Source: Bacillota bacterium (GTDB taxonomy: Bacteria; Bacillota_I; Bacilli_A; Erysipelotrichales; Erysipelotrichaceae). Taken from it: a stretch of DNA of 5,339 nt. Every line of letters begins with the position of its first letter. The first letter of the stretch is position 1. The notes under the pieces were generated by a model, which had not been told where the DNA came from, ran no database searches, and saw only the letters and a list, made by a program, of their open reading frames with translations. The position numbers were made by a program, and so were the translations under genes. Positions 1 to 5,339 of this stretch are shown piece after piece. Location of the stretch: NCBI GenBank assembly GCA_023387245.1, contig JAEWIH010000051.1, positions 1 to 5,339 of the forward strand, read 5' to 3'.

Positions 1-134
1 GATGGCAGTATTTACCTGATGAAATTAAAAATATTAATTTTTATATACCAGAAAATAATTCTTCTTTTGAAAAAATGTTAAATGAAAACTATCAAAAATT
101 AGCTAAAATAAATAGAAAAACTATCAAAAAATAA
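1..134 (+). CDS. rarA: C-terminal tail of RarA/MgsA-type AAA+ ATPase (partial, 5' end outside window)
   Basis: The frame starting at base 3 stays open for 43 codons and ends with TAA at 132-134. The residues begin W-Q-Y-L-P-D-E-I-K, followed by a Y-x-P-E-N segment and a lysine-rich helix. This resembles the end of RarA (MgsA, the Mgs1/WRNIP1 relative), where a QYLPD-E-L-K segment is followed by an aromatic-rich strand and a charged C-terminal helix. RarA is a cytoplasmic tetrameric ATPase that acts at stalled replication forks with the recombination machinery. Only the oligomerisation end is visible; the Walker motifs lie outside the window, so the assignment rests on a short match. The gene converges on the lipoprotein gene, with 9 nt between the two stop codons. 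Its single Trp is TGG. Confidence 0.72.
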   Translation, partial: WQYLPDEIKNINFYIPENNSSFEKMLNENYQKLAKINRKTIKK

Positions 135-161
135 TTCACAGCTTTATAAAGTAATTTTTTG
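125..161. terminator. possible bidirectional terminator between convergent genes
   Basis: Perfect 8-nt inverted arms, C-A6-T at 125-132 and A-T6-G at 154-161, surround a 21-nt centre that holds the 10-nt palindrome at 142-151. The rarA stop overlaps the left arm and the lipoprotein stop lies in the centre. Transcripts from either side would end in a run of six U. The usual GC-rich stem is missing, so folding would be weak; this is a candidate inferred from position and symmetry, not a convincing intrinsic terminator. Confidence 0.3.
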
Positions 162-1001
162 AGCAGCTAATTTAATAATTTCTAAATATTCATTACTAGT
201 ATCTAATTGCGACAATAATTGTTCAATACTTAAGCCCTTATAACGACTATAATCTAATGATTCGCTTTTACTAGCAACAATTGTTATATTTTTCCATTTG
301 CCTAAATGATCAAAATTAAAAGGTTGCTCGATTTTATCGGTAACAATATCTATTACTTGCATATTACTATCTAAGAAAATAACCGCAAAATAACTACTAA
401 CAATCCCTTTGCCTTCGGTTTTAGAATTGGCTTTAGTTAAAATATTAATCTCACTTTTACTAGAAGCAACAACTTTATATATATCATTATTTAAATCAAC
501 AATCTTGCTAGCGCTATGATTAATACTAGTTAAATACGGATCTAATTTAATCGTAGCTTTAGCTTTAATATTTTCTTTTTCTAAAAGATCATTACTTAAT
601 TGATTAATTTTTTTATTAATAATACTATCCTCAATCGCTGCTATTTGTTCATACCATTCTTTTCTAATAGCTGATTTTAGGCGCATATTATATGCATCTT
701 TTTTAGCTTTGTCATCTAACAAATTTTTAGGCTGTTTAATAATACCTGTATTAGTTAGTCCTAAATTAATACTAGTAGCATTTAATTCGATATCACTAAT
801 TGTATTGTTACTATCTAGCAAGCATAAACTACTTACGATTTTAAAAGATAAATTGCCGTCTTCATTATCTTTGGCATTACTAGTATTTAAATCACTAATT
901 TCAATATTAAAAGCATATTTTCGACTATTGCCTGCTTCATATTTAAACATACCACAACTAGTTAATAAAAATACTAATAATAAATATAACCATTTTTTCA
1001 T
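144..1001 (-). CDS. uncharacterised lipoprotein (285 aa precursor)
   Basis: The N-terminus is a textbook lipoprotein signal: two lysines at 2-3, a hydrophobic core at about 4-13, and the lipobox L13-T-S-C16 followed by Gly. The mature protein should be about 270 aa, lipid-anchored at Cys16 and exposed outside the membrane. I do not recognise its family. The region at about 25-90 looks beta-rich with many Asn, Ser and Thr. A charged, probably helical stretch (about 95-150) includes K-E-W-Y-E-Q near 114-119. A second beta-like region (about 155-245) and a C-terminal helix (about 257-283) follow. A second Cys is at position 60. The start is fixed by the signal peptide and by GGAG 6 nt upstream. 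It is the last gene of the operon, 12 nt after rqcP, a place where divIC commonly lies in Bacilli; it does not resemble DivIC, which has an internal membrane segment and coiled coil. All five Thr-Ser pairs are written ACT AGT. Confidence 0.88.
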   Translation of the reverse strand: MKKWLYLLLVFLLTSCGMFKYEAGNSRKYAFNIEISDLNTSNAKDNEDGNLSFKIVSSLCLLDSNNTISDIELNATSINLGLTNTGIIKQPKNLLDDKAKKDAYNMRLKSAIRKEWYEQIAAIEDSIINKKINQLSNDLLEKENIKAKATIKLDPYLTSINHSASKIVDLNNDIYKVVASSKSEINILTKANSKTEGKGIVSSYFAVIFLDSNMQVIDIVTDKIEQPFNFDHLGKWKNITIVASKSESLDYSRYKGLSIEQLLSQLDTSNEYLEIIKLAAQKITL

Positions 1002-1007
1002 AAAATT

Positions 1008-1011
1008 CTCC
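1008..1011 (-). promoter_or_regulatory. ribosome binding site of the lipoprotein gene
   Basis: GGAG lies 6 nt before the ATG at 1001-999, an ideal spacing. It immediately follows the tandem TAA TAG stops of rqcP (1016-1014 and 1013-1011), whose last G is the first G of the GGAG. Ribosomes finishing rqcP would therefore stop almost on this site, favouring coupled translation. Confidence 0.8.
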
Positions 1012-1013
1012 TA

Positions 1014-1250
1014 TTATATAATTTCAAATAAAGGATCATCATCTTTTTTTACAACTGTTTTAATGTCATTAATCTTTACTTTAATTGGATTATTTGTATA
1101 TTTAATTAAAATAATATCTCCAATATTAACTTCATAACCAGCCTTAACAATTTTGCCATTGACTTCGATTCGATCATTATCAGCTAATTCTTTAGCCACA
1201 ACTCGTCTTTTAACTAAACGGGATACTTTTAAAAATTTATCAATTCTCAT
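1014..1250 (-). CDS. rqcP: RqcP (YabO-type) S4-domain ribosome quality control protein
   Basis: This 78-aa protein is essentially one S4 RNA-binding domain. It opens M-R-I-D-K-F-L-K-V-S-R-L-V-K-R-R, almost the same as B. subtilis YabO/RqcP, then shows A-K-E-L-A-D, the V-N-G-K turn near residues 30-34 and the G-D-I-I-L-I strand near 44-49. In Bacillota, RqcP binds the 50S-peptidyl-tRNA complex left after ribosome splitting and supports RqcH in adding the alanine tail that marks stalled peptides for destruction. The conserved Arg2 and the Arg15-Arg16 pair fit its RNA-contact role. HslR-type heat-shock S4 proteins are related, but the small size and position after mfd favour RqcP. The start overlaps the mfd end by 11 nt. 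The protein is slightly shorter than the Bacillus one, at the C-terminus. It ends with tandem TAA TAG. It contains no Trp or Cys. Confidence 0.92.
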   Translation of the reverse strand: MRIDKFLKVSRLVKRRVVAKELADNDRIEVNGKIVKAGYEVNIGDIILIKYTNNPIKVKINDIKTVVKKDDDPLFEII

Positions 1251-4200
1251 TAATCAATTCACTAATCCTTTCTAAACAACTACATAATAATGAAATATCT
1301 TCTAATTCATTATTTTTATTTAAAATAATTCGTAACATATTTAATTTATAACGCAATGTAAGCTTTAAAGATATTTCACTCATAACTTTAAATACTAATT
1401 CACCATTAATATTATCACTAAATTCTTTTTTAAATACGATTTCATAATAATCATGATTATTAATAAATCTTTCGATATGACCCGCATTTAATAATAATGA
1501 TAATTTTTTATTTAAAAATAATAACTTTGTTGATGTATCCATCTTACCATACCGATCTAAAATAGCTGTTTCTAATTCTAATAAATCATTTAAATTATGA
1601 CAAGTATTTAATTTTTGATAAATATCAATCTTTAATCCGGCATCATTAGTATAACTATCCGGTATATAACCTTCTATTTCAATATCAATATTATCATTAT
1701 TAACATGTTTATGACGATTAATAACTTCATCTAATAATTCTAAATATAAATCAATGCCTACACTATCAATAAATCCTGATTGATTAGCTCCTAACAATTC
1801 ACCTGCACCGCGAATACTTAAATCGCGCATCGCTATTTTATAGCCACTGCCTAAACTAGCAAATTCTTTAATGGCTTCTATCCTTTTTAAGGCTTCTGGT
1901 TTTAATTGTTTATTTTTATCAATTACTAAATAAGCATAAGCTAGCGTATCACTTCTGCCAACCCGCCCTTTAATTTGATATAACTGTGATAATCCAAATT
2001 TATATGCTTGGTCAATAATAATTGTATTCGCATTTGGTATATCGATGCCTGTTTCAATAATCGTTGTACAAACTAAAATCGAAATTTTATTTTCTCTAAA
2101 ATCAAGCATAATGTCTTCTATTTCGTCTTTGTCCATTTTTCCATGGACTACACCGACATTAACATCTAAAAATCGTTGTTTTAATTTATAGGCTACTTTA
2201 TAAATATCGATAGTATGATTATATAAATAAAAAACTTGTCCTCCCCTCGCAATTTCTTTGTCTATTAGTCCATAAATTAATTTATGATCATTATCAATTA
2301 CTCTGACCATAACAGGTAATCGGTTATTTGGTGGAGTATTAATTTGAGATAATGAGCGTACATTTAATAAAGATAATTGTAGAGAGCGGGGAATTGGTGT
2401 GGCAGATAAACTTAAAACATCAATATTTACTTTTAATTCTTTAATTTTTTCTTTTTGTAAAACACCAAATCGTTGTTCTTCGTCAATAATTAATAGGCCT
2501 AAATCAAAAAAATCAACATCATTACTCAATATGCGATGAGTACCAATTAATATATCGACTTGACCTTTTTTAGTTTTATTGATAATTTCTTTTACTTTGG
2601 TCAAGGGAACAAAACGATTTAAAACTTCAATATTAATTGGATGATTTTTAAAACGTTTTATAAATGTTTGATAATGCTGTAGTGATAATAACGTTGTTGG
2701 ACATAATAGTGCTACTTGTTTGTTATCTAAAACCGCTTTAAATGCTGCTTGGATAGCAACTTCTGTTTTACCAAAGCCAACATCACCACATAATAAACGA
2801 TCCATTGGTAAATTTGATTCCATATCATGAAAAATTTCGTTAATGGCTTGTTGTTGATCTTTAGTTAATTGATATTCAAATTCTAAACTAAAGTTTTTAA
2901 TCATTTCATTATTTTTACTGAAACTAAAACCTTTTTGTTGCTGGCGTTGACTATAGATTGTTGCTAATTGATCGGCGATATTAATCAATTCTGTTTCTAA
3001 TTTTTGGCGTGTCTTATTCCAGGCATTAGATCCTAATTTAGATAATTTAATTCCTATACCACTACTAGAAACATATTTTTTTACTAAATTAAATTGATAT
3101 AAAGGTACTAATAAATAATTATCATCACTAAATAATAGCTTTAAAAAGTCTTTCTTTTTTCCTTCGATTTCTTTAGTGATTAAACCACAATAACGAGCAA
3201 TTCCATAATTGCGATGAACAACATAATCGTCTATTTGTAATTGAGAAATACCATCTAGACTAATGCCTTGTTTAAATTGTTGATAATAACGGCCTTGTTT
3301 TTTTTCGTTAAATAATTCCTGATCAGTAATAACTAAAATATCGTCGCGAATAAATCCTAAATTGAAATCTTGTTCAAAAACATTTAATCTTTCAATTAGC
3401 TGATTATTAGTATTAAATTCAATATCATTATCTTTTAAAAATTTAGTAACAGTTAAATAATTATTATGATTTAGTAAACAAATAACTCGATATTTTAAAG
3501 TATATCCTAATAATGTTTTTTCGTAATCAATAACTTTAAATCCTGATTTTATATGTAATAAATTGTCTATATTTTCTTCAAATTGGGAAATGATTAATGG
3601 TTTATGTTTTGATAATAATGTTTTAACATCTATAAAAATATTTTCATTAACAATCAATTGTTTCTCATACAATAAACTTAAATTATCAACTAAATTATCG
3701 TCATATATTTGTTTGCTGCGTTCATAATTAGCCCATATTAATTTAAATTCATCAAATAATTCTAATAGCGAAATTTTATCATCACTTAAGGCAAAAAAAG
3801 GATAATCCATACTATTATTACCGTTATTTAAATAAGATAATAAATATTCATAATTATCGTCATTAATATCAAATATTTCATAATAATTATGTTGGCTATT
3901 ACTTTGATATAAGTTTAAATTTGAAATAGTTAATTGTTTTTGTGGACATATTCTTCTTTGGGTTAAACTGTCAAAACTATATAAATTTTCAATTAAATTA
4001 TCAAATAAATCAATTCTGATTGGATATTGATGATCGATGCTAAAAATATCAATAATTCCACCTCGTATGCTAAAGTCTCCATACTCTTCGACTAATTGTT
4101 TTTTATGATAACCCATATTTATTAATTGTTTAGTTAATTGATCGATGTTAATAATATCCTGGTTATTTAAAATTATTTTTTGACTACCAATTTCTTTAGT

Positions 4201-4566
4201 AGGAATATAATACATGAGAGATGAAATGGTTGTTATTAAAACTTTGACTTGTTTTAAATAAATTTTATTAAGCGTTTTAATATTATTATAATATGTTTCT
4301 TTAGAGCTAGAAATCATCATAACGCGTAACAATTCATCACGATCATACAAATATACATCTTCCATTAATAAAGATAAACTATTAAATAATAGCTGTGCTT
4401 GATGGCTATTTTCTTTAATGATAATTAATGGTTCTTGATGCATTGAAGCATACGAAAAATATAAAGAAATTTCTTGAATTAGTGATAAAGAACCTAATTT
4501 CATTTCTTTATTATTTAAAAGAGATTCAACATTTTTGTCATAAATTAATTGTTTAATTAAATTCAT
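1240..4566 (-). CDS. mfd: transcription-repair coupling factor Mfd
   Basis: Mfd is a cytoplasmic DNA translocase that pushes RNA polymerase off damaged template and recruits UvrA. At 1108 aa it is complete, slightly shorter than the Bacillus (about 1177) and E. coli (about 1148) proteins. The UvrB-like N-terminal module includes R168-G-G-I-I-D and R184-I-D-L-F188; these match the Arg and Phe positions that in E. coli Mfd contact UvrA, so repair coupling seems intact. The RNA-polymerase-interacting (CarD-like) domain spans about 446-500, beginning D-D-Y-V-V-H-R-N-Y-G. The RecG-like motor has Walker A G594-D-V-G-F-G-K600-T-E, motif Ia P-T-T-L-L (623-627), G-T-H-R (675-678), D695-E-E-Q, S721-A-T-P-I-P-R, T834-T-I-I-E-T-G-I-D and Q864-I-K-G-R-V-G-R. 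The translocation motif region R-D-L-S-I-R-G-A-G-E-L-L-G follows at about 914-926. The C-terminal TRCF domain runs about 960-1070. The start is supported by the ATGA overlap with pth. I see no good Shine-Dalgarno, only AAAAGAT, so translation is probably coupled to pth. It ends TGA, directly followed by TAA. Confidence 0.97.
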   Translation of the reverse strand: MNLIKQLIYDKNVESLLNNKEMKLGSLSLIQEISLYFSYASMHQEPLIIIKENSHQAQLLFNSLSLLMEDVYLYDRDELLRVMMISSSKETYYNNIKTLNKIYLKQVKVLITTISSLMYYIPTKEIGSQKIILNNQDIINIDQLTKQLINMGYHKKQLVEEYGDFSIRGGIIDIFSIDHQYPIRIDLFDNLIENLYSFDSLTQRRICPQKQLTISNLNLYQSNSQHNYYEIFDINDDNYEYLLSYLNNGNNSMDYPFFALSDDKISLLELFDEFKLIWANYERSKQIYDDNLVDNLSLLYEKQLIVNENIFIDVKTLLSKHKPLIISQFEENIDNLLHIKSGFKVIDYEKTLLGYTLKYRVICLLNHNNYLTVTKFLKDNDIEFNTNNQLIERLNVFEQDFNLGFIRDDILVITDQELFNEKKQGRYYQQFKQGISLDGISQLQIDDYVVHRNYGIARYCGLITKEIEGKKKDFLKLLFSDDNYLLVPLYQFNLVKKYVSSSGIGIKLSKLGSNAWNKTRQKLETELINIADQLATIYSQRQQQKGFSFSKNNEMIKNFSLEFEYQLTKDQQQAINEIFHDMESNLPMDRLLCGDVGFGKTEVAIQAAFKAVLDNKQVALLCPTTLLSLQHYQTFIKRFKNHPINIEVLNRFVPLTKVKEIINKTKKGQVDILIGTHRILSNDVDFFDLGLLIIDEEQRFGVLQKEKIKELKVNIDVLSLSATPIPRSLQLSLLNVRSLSQINTPPNNRLPVMVRVIDNDHKLIYGLIDKEIARGGQVFYLYNHTIDIYKVAYKLKQRFLDVNVGVVHGKMDKDEIEDIMLDFRENKISILVCTTIIETGIDIPNANTIIIDQAYKFGLSQLYQIKGRVGRSDTLAYAYLVIDKNKQLKPEALKRIEAIKEFASLGSGYKIAMRDLSIRGAGELLGANQSGFIDSVGIDLYLELLDEVINRHKHVNNDNIDIEIEGYIPDSYTNDAGLKIDIYQKLNTCHNLNDLLELETAILDRYGKMDTSTKLLFLNKKLSLLLNAGHIERFINNHDYYEIVFKKEFSDNINGELVFKVMSEISLKLTLRYKLNMLRIILNKNNELEDISLLCSCLERISELINEN
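1266..1271 (-). promoter_or_regulatory. probable ribosome binding site of rqcP, inside mfd
   Basis: AAAGGA lies within the last codons of mfd, 15 nt before the rqcP ATG (1250-1248). The spacing is longer than optimal, so translation may also depend on ribosomes arriving from mfd, whose stop codon lies 5 nt past the rqcP ATG. Confidence 0.5.
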
Positions 4567-5126
4567 ATCTTTTGATTATATTTATTCATCGCAACCTTAA
4601 TATCTGATTGCGACCATTCTAAAACTGCATCACTAGCTAATAAAATCGCTTTTTGAATAATTTCTAAATCGTTGTCACTAAATTTAGATAAAACATAATT
4701 TTTACTATCGATCTTAATGTTATGGCCAATACCGATTTTTAATCTTTGAATGTCAGAAGTTTTTAATAATTGAAAAATATTTCTTAACCCTTTTTGGCCA
4801 CCATCACTGCCTTTAGCTCTAAATCGTAATTGACCTAAATTTAAGTCTAGATCGTCACTAATAATTAAAATGTCTGAGATTTCAATTTTAAAATAATTAA
4901 TAATTGCTGAAACTGCTTCGCCACTTAAGTTCATAAAAGTTTGGGGTTTGACTAATAATAGCGATTGATTATTAAAATTAACTTTTGTATATAAGGCCTT
5001 AAATTTTGAGTCCATTTTATGGATCTTCATTTTTTCTAAAAGTTTATCTATTACCATAAAGCCAACATTGTGGCGAGTATTTTCATATTCTTTGCCTGGA
5101 TTACCTAGTCCAATAATACATTTCAT
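4563..5126 (-). CDS. pth: peptidyl-tRNA hydrolase
   Basis: Pth cleaves the ester bond of peptidyl-tRNAs that drop off ribosomes, returning free tRNA and peptide in the cytoplasm. The 187-aa length is normal for bacterial Pth1. The N-terminus M-K-C-I-I-G-L-G-N9-P-G-K-E-Y-E-N-T-R-H19-N fixes the start beyond doubt. N9, catalytic H19, M65-N66 (in K-P-Q-T-F-M-N-L-S-G) and D91 (in D-D-L-D-L) correspond to N10, H20, M67-N68 and D93 of E. coli Pth. K105 and R128 sit where the residues binding the tRNA 5' phosphate are expected. The usual G-G-H-N-G-L loop reads G-G-Q-K-G-L here (109-114), altering the positions of E. coli H113 and N114. The gene overlaps mfd by ATGA and ends in TGA. Its ribosome binding site is 30 nt upstream, separated from the start by a hairpin. 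It follows khpB with a 19-nt gap. Confidence 0.97.
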   Translation of the reverse strand: MKCIIGLGNPGKEYENTRHNVGFMVIDKLLEKMKIHKMDSKFKALYTKVNFNNQSLLLVKPQTFMNLSGEAVSAIINYFKIEISDILIISDDLDLNLGQLRFRAKGSDGGQKGLRNIFQLLKTSDIQRLKIGIGHNIKIDSKNYVLSKFSDNDLEIIQKAILLASDAVLEWSQSDIKVAMNKYNQKI

Positions 5127-5137
5127 ATTGTTATAAA

Positions 5138-5156
5138 AGCTAGTCTCAGACTAGCT
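5138..5156 (-). promoter_or_regulatory. hairpin between the pth ribosome binding site and start; khpB stop in its loop
   Basis: Perfect inverted repeat: 8-bp stem AGCTAGTC / GACTAGCT with the triloop TGA, four of eight pairs being G-C. The loop is exactly the khpB stop codon. On the message it directly abuts the AAGGAG at 5162-5157 and leaves 11 nt to the pth ATG. The stem is followed by TTTAT, a poor U-tract. I favour a translational element that shortens the effective ribosome binding site spacing; a weak terminator or attenuator between khpB and pth is the alternative. Confidence 0.6.
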
Positions 5157-5339
5157 CTCCTTCTTTTTCTTCAACATACTTAATCACTAAACGACGATTT
5201 CTACCTTCACCTACAGATTCAGTTTTAATATGTTCCCAATCACTTAAAACTTGATGAATAGCTCTTCTTTCATCACTAGGCATCGGATCTAATTTAACGT
5301 CGATTTTTGTCTTTAAAACATTTTTAGCTTCTCTAATAG
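5146..5339 (-). CDS. khpB: C-terminal R3H domain of KhpB/Jag-type RNA-binding protein (partial, 5' end outside window)
   Basis: The open frame entering from the right edge gives 63 residues and ends in TGA. The visible part is an R3H domain: L-D-P-M-P-S-D-E-R-R-A-I-H, with the Arg-x3-His signature, then V-L-S-D-W, a T-E-S-V-G-E-G-R-N-R-R-L-V-I strand segment and an acidic tail. This is how Jag/SpoIIIJ-associated proteins (KhpB, EloR) end, with KH domain and Jag N-terminal domain expected further upstream. KhpB pairs with KhpA to bind RNA and influences cell elongation and division in streptococci. The gene normally follows yidC in the rpmH-rnpA-yidC cluster near the replication origin, so that cluster may lie to the right of the window. 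Under a TGA=Trp code it would gain only W-D before TAG. Confidence 0.87.
   Translation of the reverse strand, partial: IREAKNVLKTKIDVKLDPMPSDERRAIHQVLSDWEHIKTESVGEGRNRRLVIKYVEEKEGELV
5157..5162 (-). promoter_or_regulatory. ribosome binding site for pth (remote, AAGGAG)
   Basis: AAGGAG lies in the last codons of khpB (Glu-Gly-Glu region), 30 nt before the pth ATG at 5126-5124. No other purine-rich site lies between it and the start: the 11 nt just before ATG read TTTATAACAAT. Since the pth start is certain from protein conservation, this is the best candidate, usable only if the adjoining hairpin folds the gap away or if ribosomes are handed over from khpB. Confidence 0.55.

Noticed and set aside
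142..151. 10-nt palindrome CTTTATAAAG as an operator
   Set aside because: A short A/T palindrome is common at this composition, and it sits between two gene ends, not near a promoter.
709..1137. Plus-strand open frame of 142 codons with hydrophobic stretches
   Set aside because: It runs antisense over the lipoprotein start and most of rqcP, both well supported. It has no Shine-Dalgarno before its ATG, and the hydrophobicity is what reverse reading of A/T-rich Lys/Asn codons produces.
1240..1250. Possible frameshift or fusion between mfd and rqcP
   Set aside because: Both proteins have family-typical ends: Mfd is complete through its TRCF domain and RqcP starts with the conserved M-R-I-D-K-F. 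An ordinary 11-nt operon overlap explains it.
5127..5137. TATAAC just before pth as a -10 promoter element
   Set aside because: It lies almost on the ATG and would give a leaderless message, and no -35-like hexamer sits about 17 nt upstream. A/T-rich chance match.
1..5339. Use of the TGA=Trp code (table 4), as suggested by the Mollicutes-like composition
   Set aside because: No internal TGA is needed in any gene, including the 1108-codon mfd. All eight Trp are TGG, and TGA ends khpB, pth and mfd at the family-typical ends.

Overview
The window is about 5.3 kb of very A+T-rich, densely packed bacterial DNA carrying six genes. Five are on the minus strand and look like one operon read from right to left. 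The sixth, on the plus strand, is only a 3' tail that meets the operon end to end. Codon use is strongly A/T-ending. All eight tryptophans I located are TGG, and TGA serves as the stop for three genes, so the standard bacterial code (table 11) applies and not the TGA=Trp code of Mycoplasma and Spiroplasma. Together with the gene set and sequence style, this points to a low-GC, non-sporulating member of the Bacilli/Mycoplasmatota grade (Acholeplasma-, Izemoplasma- or RF39-like). I cannot place it more precisely from sequence alone.

Layout in transcription order on the minus strand: (1) 5339-5146, the C-terminal end of a KhpB/Jag-type R3H RNA-binding protein, cut by the window edge; (2) 5126-4563, pth, peptidyl-tRNA hydrolase; (3) 4566-1240, mfd, the transcription-repair coupling factor, joined to pth by an ATGA overlap; (4) 1250-1014, rqcP (yabO-type S4-domain protein), overlapping the mfd end by 11 nt; (5) 1001-144, an unrecognised lipoprotein gene with a clear lipobox and its own strong ribosome binding site. 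On the plus strand, positions 1-134 hold the last 43 codons of what looks like rarA (MgsA-type AAA+ ATPase). Its stop lies only 9 nt from the lipoprotein stop, inside a weak A/T-armed inverted repeat that might serve as a two-way terminator. No stretch over 300 bases lacks a gene, and I saw no RNA genes, mobile elements or CRISPR arrays.

The core genes share a theme of dealing with stalled machines. Pth recycles peptidyl-tRNA released from ribosomes, RqcP works with RqcH to tail and clear peptides stuck on split 50S subunits, and Mfd removes RNA polymerase stalled at DNA damage. The pth-mfd-rqcP order is the familiar Bacillus one, but the sporulation-related genes found between them in Bacillus (fin, spoVT and others) are absent.

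The most unusual signal is at the khpB-pth junction. The only good ribosome binding site for pth is 30 nt upstream of its unambiguous start codon, and a perfect 8-bp hairpin exactly fills the space next to it, leaving 11 nt. The khpB stop codon is the hairpin loop. Two further points deserve a look: all three TGA stops are backed by an in-frame TAA or TAG one or two codons later, and ACTAGT hexamers cluster in the lipoprotein gene.
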